Positions 50,777-59,903 of a stretch of 64,000 nucleotides of DNA are shown in pieces (within the stretch, counting starts at the first letter, position 1; every line of letters begins with the position of its first letter). The position numbers and the translations under genes are program-made. Origin of the DNA: Anaerolineae bacterium (lineage in GTDB: Bacteria > Chloroflexota > Anaerolineae > Aggregatilineales > UBA2796); assembly GCA_019637555.1 (NCBI GenBank), contig JAHBVK010000019.1, positions 34,990-98,989 of the forward strand, in the 5' to 3' direction. A model generated the notes under the pieces. That model searched no databases and was not told where the DNA came from. It saw nothing but the letters and a program-made list of their open reading frames with translations.

Positions 50777-53700
50777 ATGGACACTAGCAACAGTGTTGGC
50801 GCACATAGCGGTATCGACGAATTGGCGGGAAAGACCATTCGTGGCTATGAACTGCGCGACCTAATCGGCAGTGGTGGATTTGCCTCGGTTTACAAGGCAT
50901 ATCAGGAATTTCAAACTAACGTCGGACGCGACGTAGCTATTAAGATTATCCTGCCGCGTTATGCCAACAACGCCGATTTCATCCGTCGCTTCGAGTACGA
51001 AGCGCAGATCGTGGCTCGGCTGGAGCATCCGTTCATCGTACCGCTGTTCGACTATTGGCGCGAACCGAATGCCGCCTATCTGGTGATGCGCTGGCTGCAA
51101 AATGGCAGCCTCGCCACCGCCTTGCGCAAAGGTCCTCTCGATCCCTACCGTGTCGCCCGCTATCTAGAACAGCTTGCGCCAGCGCTCGATTACGCCCACA
51201 AACGTGGCATCGTCCACCGCGATCTGAAGCCCGGTAATGTGCTGCTGGATGGTGACGATAACGCTTTTCTGGCGGATTTCGGCATCGCCAAAGATACGAT
51301 CAACCCCGGCAACATCACTGATGTTGGCGTGGTGGTTGGTTCTCCTTCTTATTTTTCGCCCGAGCAGGTGGAAGGCAAAGATGTCGGGGCAAGCGCCGAC
51401 ATCTACAGTCTCGGCATTGTGCTCTACGAGCTGCTGACGGGGCATCTGCCCTTTCCCAGCGTCTCTATTGCCGAATTGGTTTACAAGCATGTCCACGAGC
51501 CACTGCCGCTGTTAAGCAAGTACGTTCAAGGCTTGCCCGAACGCTTAGAGATCGTACTGCAAAGCGCGACGGCAAAAACGCCGGATCACCGCTTCCCGTC
51601 AGCGACGGCGCTGGCAGTGGCATTCCGTCAGGCGCTCACAGGTGCGATCACCACGACGCAGCTTCACTTCTCCGGTCAGGGTGAAGGTGTCGAGCTGAGT
51701 CATGTAGTTGAGTCCACTGCTATCGAGCGTGCGCCGCAGTGGTCGATCACTACACCAACCACGCCGGATAATCCTTATAAAGGGTTGCGCCCCTTCAGTG
51801 AAAATGACTCCGATGATTTCTTCGGGCGCCAAACGCTGGTGGAAAAACTCGTGCGTCGCATGATCGAGCCGGAGTGGGGCGGACGCTTCTTGGCGGTGGT
51901 CGGTCCCAGTGGATCGGGCAAATCCAGCGCGGTCAAAGCAGGTCTGATTCCAGATCTGCGTAAAGGCATCATCACCGGATCAGATAAATGGTTCATCACC
52001 GAAATGGTGCCGGGGAGCGATCCTTACGCGGAACTGGAACGGGCACTGTTCAAGATTGCTGTCGAACCACCGGCGGACATGCTTCAGCAGTTGCGCCGTG
52101 ATTCCAGCGGCTTGATCAACATGGTCAGCAAAATTCTGCCCGATCCAAACGCCGAATTGTTGCTGATGATCGACCAGTTTGAGGAGTTATTCACGCTGCT
52201 GGATGACGAGCCAACACGCCACAGCTTTTTGACCATGCTCTACAAATCGGTAACCACGCCGCAGAGTCGGCTGCGTATTATCATCACGCTGCGCGCCGAT
52301 TTCTTTGACAAGCCGCTGCACTATCAGCAGTTTGGCGAATTGATCCGCCAGCGCAACGAAGTCGTGCTGCCCCTGAATACGCAAGAGCTGAATCTGGCAA
52401 TCCTCGGACCTGCACAGCGCGTTGGCTTGATCATCGGTCCTGAACTCGTTGATGCGATGGTTCACGATGTGGGTGAACAGGCGGGGGCGCTGCCTCTGCT
52501 GCAATATGCACTGACGGAATTGTATGAGCGTCGGCAAGGCAACTTGCTTTCGCTGAATGCCTACCTGCAAAGTGGTGGCGTCTTGGGTGCATTGGCACGT
52601 CGCGCCGATGATATCTACAACAGTCTTGATGAAGAAAGTCAGGAAGCCACACGGCAGCTATTCTTGCGTTTGGTGACACTCGGTGAAGGTACTGAAGATA
52701 CACGCCGTCGTGTGCGCGTCAGTGAACTGATGCACTCTGCTCAAAGTAATGATGTGATCAACGGTGTGATCGACACCTTCGGGCGTTTCCGCTTGCTTAC
52801 ACTGGATCGTGACGACGAATCGCGCGAACCAACGGTAGAAGTGGCGCACGAGGCGTTGATCCGTTCGTGGGCGCGTCTACGCGAGTGGCTGAACAGCAGC
52901 CGCGACGAACTGAAGATTCATCGCCGTCTGACACAAGCCGCTGCCGATTGGGCGAATGCCAAACAGGAAACGAGTTATCTAGCGAGTGGCGCACGCTTGG
53001 AGCAATTCGAGCAGTGGCGGCAGACTTCAACGCTGACGCTCAGTGAACAAGAGGAAACTTACCTGAGCACCAGCCTAGCCGAGCGCCAACGTCTCAAAGA
53101 GATCGACGCATCGCGACGAGCAGAAGAACGCCGCGTCGCTCGGATCGCGCAGAACTTCCAGCGGGCGACTGTAGTATTTGCCGTGGTTGGTCTCCTCGCT
53201 CTCGCCGCGATGGTGATCTCGCTGATACAAGGCACGCAAGCGCAGACGCAGGTAGCAGAATTGCAGTCCACAATGGGGGCGGTGGCGGCGACTCTCACGC
53301 CCATCCCGCCGACGTTGGCGGCAGCGCAGGCGCGACTCGACTCGGTACTGACGCTGATCGAAGCAGAACGTGCACTCAGTCGCCCCGGCGCAGATCCGCA
53401 GCAAGGTTTACTGCTTGGCATTCGTTCGCTGAAACTAGGATATTCGCGCGAAGCCGACGAGTTAGTAGTTAGCGCGTTGGACAAAGGCAAGGCAGAGCGC
53501 GTCTTGCGGGCGGATCTCGATGGCATAAGTATGGCTTCCTATTCACCTGACAATAGCAAAGTGGCGACGGTCACCTACTTCCAACAGTTGTTGATATTGG
53601 ATGCCCGTACTGGTGCCGTGCTGAAGGACATTAAAGGGCATCAAGCTCCCGTGTATTATGTAGCGTGGTCACCGGATGGCAAGCTGGTCGCCACTGGCGG

Positions 53701-55663
53701 CGAGGAGCATCTGGTGCGCATCTTTGATGCCGAGACAGGCGAACTGCTCCGTGAAATGGATGGACATACCGATACCATCTGGACAGTCGTTTTCTCGCCC
53801 GATGGCAAACAGTTGATCTCAACCGGAGCAGATGGCACCGCACGCTTGTGGGATGTGGCGACAGGCGCACAAATACAAATCATCGCGCAGTGGGACAGCC
53901 TGATCATCGCTGCTCGCTTCGCACCCGATGGCAAAAGAGTTGCACTGGCGGGTCATGGTGGACGCTGGCAGTTGTACTCCGTCGCCCGTAATCCAGCGAC
54001 TTTGATCTTCGACTTTGACAGTGACAACGACGAACTGGAATTCAACAGCCCGCGCTTTACTGCCGATGGCAAGCGGCTGCTGCTTGGCGCAGGTGATGGC
54101 ATCGCACGTATTTACGATACCTCTACCGGACAGGAAATCCGCGAGTTGGCAGCCGACGATCCACAGGCATTAACCAGCGTAGATTGGTCGCCTGATGGGC
54201 GCTACGTGATCGGCGGCGGTGTTGGCTCTGCGCTGCATTTATGGAGTGTGGGCAGCGGGTTAGAGGTGCAAACGCTGACCATTCATAATGGTGACATTCG
54301 CTCGGTGATGTACTCACAAGATGGCACGCAGCTACTCAGCGCCGCCAATGATCGCACCATCCGCACTTGGCGCTTGGTCTTACCCTCCGATCCGCACGAT
54401 CTCAAAGGCAATTTACTCGAAGTCTATACGTTGGCAGTATCACCCGATGGACGCTACCTCGCTTCTGGCGGCAATGATCGCAGTGTCCGTCTGTACGATC
54501 TGGCGACTGGTGAACAATTACGCTATTTCTCCAGCAGTATTACGAGCAGTAACGGCAATCCGATCAATGGCGCGAGCGTCAATACCGCTCATGATGACAG
54601 CGTGACCAATGTCTACTTCTCGCCAGACGGTAAGTTCATCCTCTCCACGTCGGACGACGGTTTTGTGCGTCAGTGGAGTGTGGCTGACGGTACTATGGTG
54701 AGTGCACTGGAGTATCCCAACCGCGAGTCGACTTATGCTGGAATCTATACGCCGGATGGCAAACAGTTCATCACCACCAGCAGCGATGGCACACTGCGCC
54801 GCTGGGATTCCCAGACGTACAAAGAACTGATGAAATACGAGGGTCATGAAGGTCCCGCTTATGGGTTGGTGCTGACCAGCGACGGCAAGTTCATGATCAG
54901 TGGTGGTGCGGATGGCACCATGCGCCTATGGAATATAGAGACTGGCGAACTGCTGCACACCTTCGTCAATACTAATCCGGAGACGGGCGAAGCTGATCCG
55001 GTTTTTGGCATGACTATGAGTGCGGATGGTAAGTATCTCTTCGCTTCAGGACCTAATCCGACGGTGCGCATGTTTGATGCCTCTAGCGGAAACTTCATCA
55101 CGGAGTTCAAGGGGCACACTAAGCCTGTTCAAACGCTAGTGGTCTCCCGCGATGGCAAACTGCTCCTCAGCGGCAGTCAGGATGGTTCGGTACGGCTGTG
55201 GGATGTGGAAACGGGCAAAGAAATTCGCCGTTATCTAGGTCTGACTGATGCGGTGAGCGTCGCCATCTTCTCGCCGGATGAGAAGTATGTAATCGCGGGC
55301 AGTTGGGCACGTGAGATTCGCGTCTGGGATACGACAGTCAATGATTTGATCACCTATGCTTGTACGCAGGCATTCCGCGATTTCACATCCGCTGAACGGG
55401 CACTGTTCCAGATCGATGACACAGAACCAACCTGTCCGCAGTTCGGCACCCAAGCCACACCGATGCCAGCAACCAGCACTATGCTGCCGGACTATCATCC
55501 GCCCGCGTGGACGCCCGTGAACACACCGACCATCGCGCCGACAGCCACCCCCGGACCGACGGATACACCTGTGCCGACGGAAACACTGAACGGCATCCTG
55601 ATCACTTTCACACCGTCAGCGCGCAGCAATCCGCAAGGAATAGCCGTGACACCGACACCGTAA
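50777..55663 (+). CDS. receptor-like Ser/Thr kinase with STAND ATPase, membrane segment and 14 WD40 repeats
   Basis: 1628 residues. Kinase at about 25-285 with GSGGFASVYKAY, VAIKII, HRDLKPGN, DFG and FSPEQVEG. An nSTAND NTPase at about 333-700 begins NPYKGLRPFSENDSDDFFGR and has Walker A GPSGSGKSS (376-384), Walker B LLLMIDQFEELF, and LRADFF. A single hydrophobic helix (about 797-817) follows, then 14 WD40-like repeats (about 905-1515), enough for two seven-bladed propellers, then a Pro/Thr tail. With kinase and ATPase inside, the propellers lie outside. The 14 repeats are each marked by the SPDGK-type turn. Stands alone between a PhzF gene and two terminators. Confidence 0.93.
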   Translation: MDTSNSVGAHSGIDELAGKTIRGYELRDLIGSGGFASVYKAYQEFQTNVGRDVAIKIILPRYANNADFIRRFEYEAQIVARLEHPFIVPLFDYWREPNAAYLVMRWLQNGSLATALRKGPLDPYRVARYLEQLAPALDYAHKRGIVHRDLKPGNVLLDGDDNAFLADFGIAKDTINPGNITDVGVVVGSPSYFSPEQVEGKDVGASADIYSLGIVLYELLTGHLPFPSVSIAELVYKHVHEPLPLLSKYVQGLPERLEIVLQSATAKTPDHRFPSATALAVAFRQALTGAITTTQLHFSGQGEGVELSHVVESTAIERAPQWSITTPTTPDNPYKGLRPFSENDSDDFFGRQTLVEKLVRRMIEPEWGGRFLAVVGPSGSGKSSAVKAGLIPDLRKGIITGSDKWFITEMVPGSDPYAELERALFKIAVEPPADMLQQLRRDSSGLINMVSKILPDPNAELLLMIDQFEELFTLLDDEPTRHSFLTMLYKSVTTPQSRLRIIITLRADFFDKPLHYQQFGELIRQRNEVVLPLNTQELNLAILGPAQRVGLIIGPELVDAMVHDVGEQAGALPLLQYALTELYERRQGNLLSLNAYLQSGGVLGALARRADDIYNSLDEESQEATRQLFLRLVTLGEGTEDTRRRVRVSELMHSAQSNDVINGVIDTFGRFRLLTLDRDDESREPTVEVAHEALIRSWARLREWLNSSRDELKIHRRLTQAAADWANAKQETSYLASGARLEQFEQWRQTSTLTLSEQEETYLSTSLAERQRLKEIDASRRAEERRVARIAQNFQRATVVFAVVGLLALAAMVISLIQGTQAQTQVAELQSTMGAVAATLTPIPPTLAAAQARLDSVLTLIEAERALSRPGADPQQGLLLGIRSLKLGYSREADELVVSALDKGKAERVLRADLDGISMASYSPDNSKVATVTYFQQLLILDARTGAVLKDIKGHQAPVYYVAWSPDGKLVATGGEEHLVRIFDAETGELLREMDGHTDTIWTVVFSPDGKQLISTGADGTARLWDVATGAQIQIIAQWDSLIIAARFAPDGKRVALAGHGGRWQLYSVARNPATLIFDFDSDNDELEFNSPRFTADGKRLLLGAGDGIARIYDTSTGQEIRELAADDPQALTSVDWSPDGRYVIGGGVGSALHLWSVGSGLEVQTLTIHNGDIRSVMYSQDGTQLLSAANDRTIRTWRLVLPSDPHDLKGNLLEVYTLAVSPDGRYLASGGNDRSVRLYDLATGEQLRYFSSSITSSNGNPINGASVNTAHDDSVTNVYFSPDGKFILSTSDDGFVRQWSVADGTMVSALEYPNRESTYAGIYTPDGKQFITTSSDGTLRRWDSQTYKELMKYEGHEGPAYGLVLTSDGKFMISGGADGTMRLWNIETGELLHTFVNTNPETGEADPVFGMTMSADGKYLFASGPNPTVRMFDASSGNFITEFKGHTKPVQTLVVSRDGKLLLSGSQDGSVRLWDVETGKEIRRYLGLTDAVSVAIFSPDEKYVIAGSWAREIRVWDTTVNDLITYACTQAFRDFTSAERALFQIDDTEPTCPQFGTQATPMPATSTMLPDYHPPAWTPVNTPTIAPTATPGPTDTPVPTETLNGILITFTPSARSNPQGIAVTPTP

Positions 55664-55675
55664 CCGCAAGCTGCG

Positions 55676-55725
55676 AACATGGCGATCTACGCGGCATGCC
55701 CGTCGAGATCGCCATGTTTGCTTTC
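55676..55725 (+). terminator. strong terminator after the kinase-WD40 gene
   Basis: AACATGGCGATCT (55676-55688) pairs perfectly over 13 bp with AGATCGCCATGTT (55706-55718), followed by TGCTTTCT. Confidence 0.8.
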
Positions 55726-55782
55726 TGACTCAAACCATTTTCGGCTATCCGTTTGCCCGATTCCAACTTGCCGTAAATAATT

Positions 55783-55830
55783 CGCCTGAAAACGCCCTGT
55801 ATTCCCTGCAGCATTTCAGGCGGACTTTTT
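55783..55830 (+). terminator. second terminator, with U-run
   Basis: CGCCTGAAA (55783-55791) and TTTCAGGCG (55814-55822) form a 9-bp stem, followed by GACTTTTT. The first terminator is only 65 bases upstream; the pair may be a fail-safe tandem or bracket a short RNA. Confidence 0.75.
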
Positions 55831-55972
55831 AGCCTCGATACTTACCAGCTATCCTGATCCCATTACTGCGCTACTTGCACTTAGAATCGCCACATCGACA
55901 TAGCGCCCCGTTCGCCTATATAATTGGATTACATTATGGAAATTGAGACACTAACTCAATTGTAGAAATAGG

Positions 55973-56530
55973 TTGGCTATTGTGATTGCATCCGTTGCCA
56001 AAGCTGCATCTCCTGTATTGAATGTAACGTTTGTACGCCGCACGCGCCGAAATCACGCCCTCGAACATGCGACGGTTCATATCCTTGCCGATAAGACGAA
56101 AGCACGCCCGTTGGCTGGTCGTTCCGACGCGGCAGGGTTCTGGTTATTTGGTGATCTGGAAACTGAGCAAGTAGAGGCTGCGGTTAGCGAGGCGCTGCGC
56201 CGCTTACGCAGTGGAGAGCACAGTCTCGCCGTGCATCCCGGCTGCGGCACAGCGCGCCTGACCACAGGTACACTAGCCGGATTAGCTGCCCTCAGCGGCA
56301 CCATTGGCGCGAAGCGTAACCTCGGTGGGGTGCTGCTGCGCCTTCCAACGATCATTTTGCTGACGATGAGCGCGATCTTCGTGGCTGAACCGCTTGGTTT
56401 GCAGTTGCAAGAGCACTTCACCACGCTTGGTGATCCCGGCGAGATGGAAGTGGTCAAAGTCGAACGCAAAGAAGGCGGCGGCATGATGGGCAATGTGACG
56501 CTGCATCGCATCACGACCGCCAACGGCTGA
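55973..56530 (+). CDS. DUF6391-like membrane protein with HxxEH motif
   Basis: About 185 residues from TTG 55973 (GTG 55982 is an alternative). The N-terminal part has TRRNHALEHATVHIL, an inverted zinc-type HxxEH (H28, E31, H32), then SGEHSLAVHPGCGTARLTTG, and two hydrophobic segments with GTLAGLAAL and GGVLLRLPTIILLTMSAIFVAEPLGLQ. DUF6391 is uncharacterised; the HALEHAT string is its conserved feature in cyanobacteria and Chloroflexota. Function unknown. The 309 bases upstream hold only the two terminators. Confidence 0.7.
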   Translation: MAIVIASVAKAASPVLNVTFVRRTRRNHALEHATVHILADKTKARPLAGRSDAAGFWLFGDLETEQVEAAVSEALRRLRSGEHSLAVHPGCGTARLTTGTLAGLAALSGTIGAKRNLGGVLLRLPTIILLTMSAIFVAEPLGLQLQEHFTTLGDPGEMEVVKVERKEGGGMMGNVTLHRITTANG

Positions 56531-56550
56531 TCGTCAAGTCGTACCATTGA

Positions 56551-56592
56551 AGGGAAGGATTGGAATTGCTGTATCCTTCCCTCTCCTTTTCG
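56551..56592 (+). terminator. intrinsic terminator
   Basis: AGGGAAGGAT (56551-56560) pairs with ATCCTTCCCT (56573-56582), 10 bp, followed by CTCCTTTT. Confidence 0.8.
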
Positions 56593-56850
56593 ACGCACTC
56601 CATATCATCATCGACCTATGTGCCTCAGTGCTAACTGGCTTCCCACTCCTACTAAAGTTGGACAGTAAGTGGCTACTTTCTTAGCTACCGATTGACCATC
56701 GCTTGCTACTAGAATAAGTCTGGAACTACAGCTAAATCTAGCGTGATGATAAGATGCACACGTAAGGTTGAGTAAGCTGTCATGTCCTCCTGCTCCTAGA
56801 AAGGAACGGGTGTCAATAAATGAAAATCGTAGTAAATAACGGTGAGAGCA
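56593..56850 (+). other. intergenic upstream of the cytochrome cluster
   Basis: No gene seen. TTGACC (56690-56695) and several AT-rich segments occur but no convincing -35/-10 spacing, so the promoter of the downstream cluster could not be placed. Confidence 0.3.
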
Positions 56851-57264
56851 ATGCGATATTTCGGTCTAGTGTTCATCTTCTTGGCGCTGATTCTAAGCGG
56901 TTGTTCCCAAAATGCGGCACAATCCGCCGGAAGCGGAACGTCTGATCCCACCGCGATAGTCGGTGACGTCACGCGCGGTCAAACTATCTTTGCACGCGGC
57001 ACGAATGGCGCACCAGCCTGCTCCTCATGCCATCCGGTAAGCTCAGGCGGCTTTGCCCTCGGACCAGTGATGTCGGGCATCGCTGAACGGGCGGCGACAC
57101 GGGTAGAAGGGCTGACAGCGGAACAGTATCTTCATCAAAGCATTGTTGATCCTGCTGCTCATGTCGTTTCCGGCTACCGTCCGATCATGTATCCCGGCTA
57201 TGCGAAAGTACTCTCGGAGCAAGATATCGCTGATGTGATCGCTTATCTGCTGACCTTGAAATAA
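56851..57264 (+). CDS. lipoprotein c-type cytochrome
   Basis: 137-residue monoheme cytochrome c, exported and lipid-anchored: lipobox LILSGC (acylated C18), heme motif CSSCH (C57, C60, H61), and methionine in GYRPIMYPGY as probable sixth ligand. Start ATG 56851. Its C-terminal half (AATRVEGLTAEQYLHQSIVDPAAHVVSGYRP...YLLTLK) is closely related to the membrane-anchored cytochrome at 59335, so the two are paralogues. The cluster order is cytochrome, cupredoxin, SCO1, cytochrome. It probably carries electrons on the outer face of the membrane. Confidence 0.93.
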   Translation: MRYFGLVFIFLALILSGCSQNAAQSAGSGTSDPTAIVGDVTRGQTIFARGTNGAPACSSCHPVSSGGFALGPVMSGIAERAATRVEGLTAEQYLHQSIVDPAAHVVSGYRPIMYPGYAKVLSEQDIADVIAYLLTLK

Positions 57265-57397
57265 GCAGCGGATTCCTGTCCGGGTTGCTTCTCCTCCTAA
57301 AGATGGATAAGAAGTGAATACTTTGTGAGCTTCCGCGTGAGCATCTAGTGAAGCTACAGTTTCCTCTGAAGCACATTAGCTGCTAGGAGGATTTTTT

Positions 57398-58435
57398 ATG
57401 CGTCATTTACGTTCGTTAATCACCGGTCGTCTGGGCACGAAGATCGCCATTGCGGGGGCGCTGGCGTTTGTGCTGGGCTTGGGCGTCGCCGCTGGCACGC
57501 CGACCAAAGCACAGGAAGCACCTACAGTCTACGTCATGCAGGTGGGGGCGCAAGGACCCGGCAACAGCGATCTTCTGCAATATGCACCGGGTGTCTTGCA
57601 GGTGCATCGTGGTGATGTGGTGACGTGGGCAATTGGTGGTTTCCACAATGTCCATGTCGGTGGTGCTGAACCGAAGCCATTGGTTGTGGTGGCAGATGTG
57701 AATGGTGCCCAAACGCCTATCATCAACCCTGAAGTCGCCTTTCCCTATGGTGCTAAGTCTGGCGAGTCATACACTGGGGTCGAGTCGAATAGCGGCATCA
57801 TCATGGAAGGTGCGCCAATTTACTCGCTGACCATCGATGTTGAGCCGGGTACTACCTTCTCGGTTCAGTGCGATATTCACCCCGGCATGGCTGGCAGTGT
57901 CACCGTCGTCGAGGATAGCGTAGCTATTCCCAGCCCCACCGAAGTGACGTTAATGGCTGGCGCTGAAATTGGCGCAAGCGCAAACGCCATCCTCCCGGTT
58001 TACTATGAGAACTTTGCCAATAGTGCTGCCAATATGGCATCCGTCGATGGCAAGGCAAATGTAATGGTCGGTTACGATGTCGGTCGCGCAGCGGGTCTGC
58101 TGTACTTCCCCTACGTTACCACTATTAAGGCGGGTGAGAGCGTCACTTGGACGATCCTCGACACCAACATCGAGCCTCACACGGTCAGCAACCCTCCGAT
58201 CTACGGTCAGGATATTGCGCCAATTGAGCAGCCTAACGCGCCGCCAATCCTCGCGGTGGGTGCCAGCCTTGCGCCGATGACGGAAAGCGGTGCGACGGTT
58301 AAGGCTGGCGAGGCATTCAGCAGTGGATTGTTCCTGCCGGGGCAGAGCTTCACGCTAACCTTTGCTGATGCCGGTGTGTACCCTTACTCGTGCAATATCC
58401 ATCCCGGCATGAATGGCGTAGTGATCGTGCAATAG
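57398..58435 (+). CDS. exported protein with two cupredoxin (type I copper) domains
   Basis: 345 residues with a signal peptide (LGTKIAIAGALAFVLGLGVAAGTPTKAQ). Domain 1 (about 45-175) has candidate copper ligands H83/H86 in FHNVHVGG, C158, H161 and M164 in QCDIHPGM. Domain 2 (about 210-345) has H261 in EPHTV and C332, H335, M338 in SCNIHPGM. Both type-I sites therefore look complete. Excellent SD (AGGAGG, 57385-57390). It probably relays electrons between the cytochromes or donates to an oxidase encoded elsewhere; the tandem arrangement is like plastocyanin-type carriers but with both sites in one chain. Confidence 0.93.
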   Translation: MRHLRSLITGRLGTKIAIAGALAFVLGLGVAAGTPTKAQEAPTVYVMQVGAQGPGNSDLLQYAPGVLQVHRGDVVTWAIGGFHNVHVGGAEPKPLVVVADVNGAQTPIINPEVAFPYGAKSGESYTGVESNSGIIMEGAPIYSLTIDVEPGTTFSVQCDIHPGMAGSVTVVEDSVAIPSPTEVTLMAGAEIGASANAILPVYYENFANSAANMASVDGKANVMVGYDVGRAAGLLYFPYVTTIKAGESVTWTILDTNIEPHTVSNPPIYGQDIAPIEQPNAPPILAVGASLAPMTESGATVKAGEAFSSGLFLPGQSFTLTFADAGVYPYSCNIHPGMNGVVIVQ

Positions 58436-58572
58436 CACCGTTGCTTACGTTGTAGTGCCGCACTCATCAACCTGTTTCCCTTGCTGGTGTTGAACCAGCG
58501 AGGGGCAGGTGAGTAAATCAAGCACTTATTCTTGAAATCGACCATTAATTGATCATATTGTGAGGCGATCAA

Positions 58573-59262
58573 ATGACCACTGTGACCAGCGCAAGCGGAA
58601 CCACAAAGGCACGAACCAATTGGATCAGCTATCTCGTAATAGTGGGGCTGATAGGCAGCCTCTTCTTCGTTGGCTTGAAGCTGGGCAGTGCGCTCTCCAA
58701 GCAGAACAGCGGCGAAGCAGCCAGTAACAGCGCGCCGGGTGCAGCGATTGTCAATCCTCCTGTGGCGGTACTGGATCACACGCTAACAGATCAGAATGGG
58801 CAGCCACTAGCCATTAGTTCACTGCGTGGCAAAGTGACAGTATTGTTTTTCGGCTATACGCACTGTCCCGATGTCTGCCCAACAACCTTAGCGGATTACA
58901 AGATAGTGAGCCAGCAATTAGGCACGGATGCCGCAAAAGTAAACTTTGTATTCGTCACGGTCGATCCAGAGCGTGATGATCCTGCACAGATCAAGTCGTA
59001 TCTGAGCAATTTCGACTCCGCTTTCATCGGGTTAACAGCAGATATTGGGCTGCTGACGCAGATGGCAAGCGAGTATGGCGCGACCTTTACTGCACCGGAG
59101 CACGATCACAAGCACAGCGAAGGCGTTGAAGGTGACAACTATTTCATCAGCCACACCTCACCGTCATTCGTGATCGATCCCGATGGCACACTGCGACTGG
59201 TCTATTTCTACGGATCGTCGCCTGAAACTATGGCAACTGGTATACGTTCACTGATGAAGTGA
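58573..59262 (+). CDS. SCO1/SenC-family copper chaperone
   Basis: 229 residues. One N-terminal membrane anchor (about 20-40) and a thioredoxin-like domain. Copper ligands are in place: C98 and C102 in GYTHCPDVCPTTLADY and H194 in YFISHTSPSF. SCO proteins deliver copper to the CuA site of cytochrome oxidase or to other copper proteins. Its place between a double cupredoxin and a cytochrome suggests loading of the cupredoxin or of an oxidase encoded elsewhere. Residues 105-195 fit the family well. ATG start lies 137 bases after the cupredoxin gene. Confidence 0.94.
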   Translation: MTTVTSASGTTKARTNWISYLVIVGLIGSLFFVGLKLGSALSKQNSGEAASNSAPGAAIVNPPVAVLDHTLTDQNGQPLAISSLRGKVTVLFFGYTHCPDVCPTTLADYKIVSQQLGTDAAKVNFVFVTVDPERDDPAQIKSYLSNFDSAFIGLTADIGLLTQMASEYGATFTAPEHDHKHSEGVEGDNYFISHTSPSFVIDPDGTLRLVYFYGSSPETMATGIRSLMK

Positions 59263-59334
59263 GTACCGGAGCACTCGCCTCTCACATCTATCGTTCAGTG
59301 CAACGGATAGCCAAAAGCAAAGGAATGGCAGGAA

Positions 59335-59874
59335 ATGGGGAAAGTAGCGGCGGATCTGACATCGCAGATCTCTGTCAAGGTAAGCGCAATAGTCGTAGCG
59401 CTGCTGCTGGTATTCGCGGTACAGGCGGCGCTGGTTACGGGCGCTCCGGCTGGTAACGAGCGCCATACCGATGCGGCGATTGTGAACACACCGACACCTC
59501 CAGCTGACACATTGCCCCCTGACGAGGTGAACAATGGCGGTGTCACTGCAGTTGGAAATTCTACCAGTGGCGACCCAGTTCATGGCGCACAGCTATTTAA
59601 AACATTCAATCCCAAAGCTGGCATCGCCTGCGCTTCCTGCCATATGGTGAATAAGGATGATCGGTTAGTAGGTCCGGGACTTATGACCATTGGGACAAGG
59701 GCTGGAACCCGCGTTGCTGGCTTGACGGCAGCACAGTACATCCGCCAGTCGATTGTCGATCCGACCGCATATGTGGTGGATGGCTATCAGCCGATTATGC
59801 CCAAGACTTTCGGCAAAGCCTTCAGCGATTTAGAGTTGAACGATCTGGTGGCGTACTTACTCACCCTAAAGTAG
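59335..59874 (+). CDS. membrane-anchored c-type cytochrome
   Basis: 179-residue monoheme cytochrome with an uncleaved N-terminal anchor (SAIVVALLLVFAVQAALVTGA) and a Pro/Thr-rich linker, then CASCH and the Met ligand in PIMPKTFGKAFS. Paralogue of the lipoprotein cytochrome at 56851: both share A-TRV-GLTA-QY--QSIVDP-A-VV-GY-PIM and end in YLLTLK. It lies 72 bases after SCO1 and closes the cluster. Different anchors for the two suggest different partners or distances from the membrane. Confidence 0.92.
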   Translation: MGKVAADLTSQISVKVSAIVVALLLVFAVQAALVTGAPAGNERHTDAAIVNTPTPPADTLPPDEVNNGGVTAVGNSTSGDPVHGAQLFKTFNPKAGIACASCHMVNKDDRLVGPGLMTIGTRAGTRVAGLTAAQYIRQSIVDPTAYVVDGYQPIMPKTFGKAFSDLELNDLVAYLLTLK

Positions 59875-59903
59875 TTGGCACGCCGCTCTACATCTTCCTC
59901 AGC

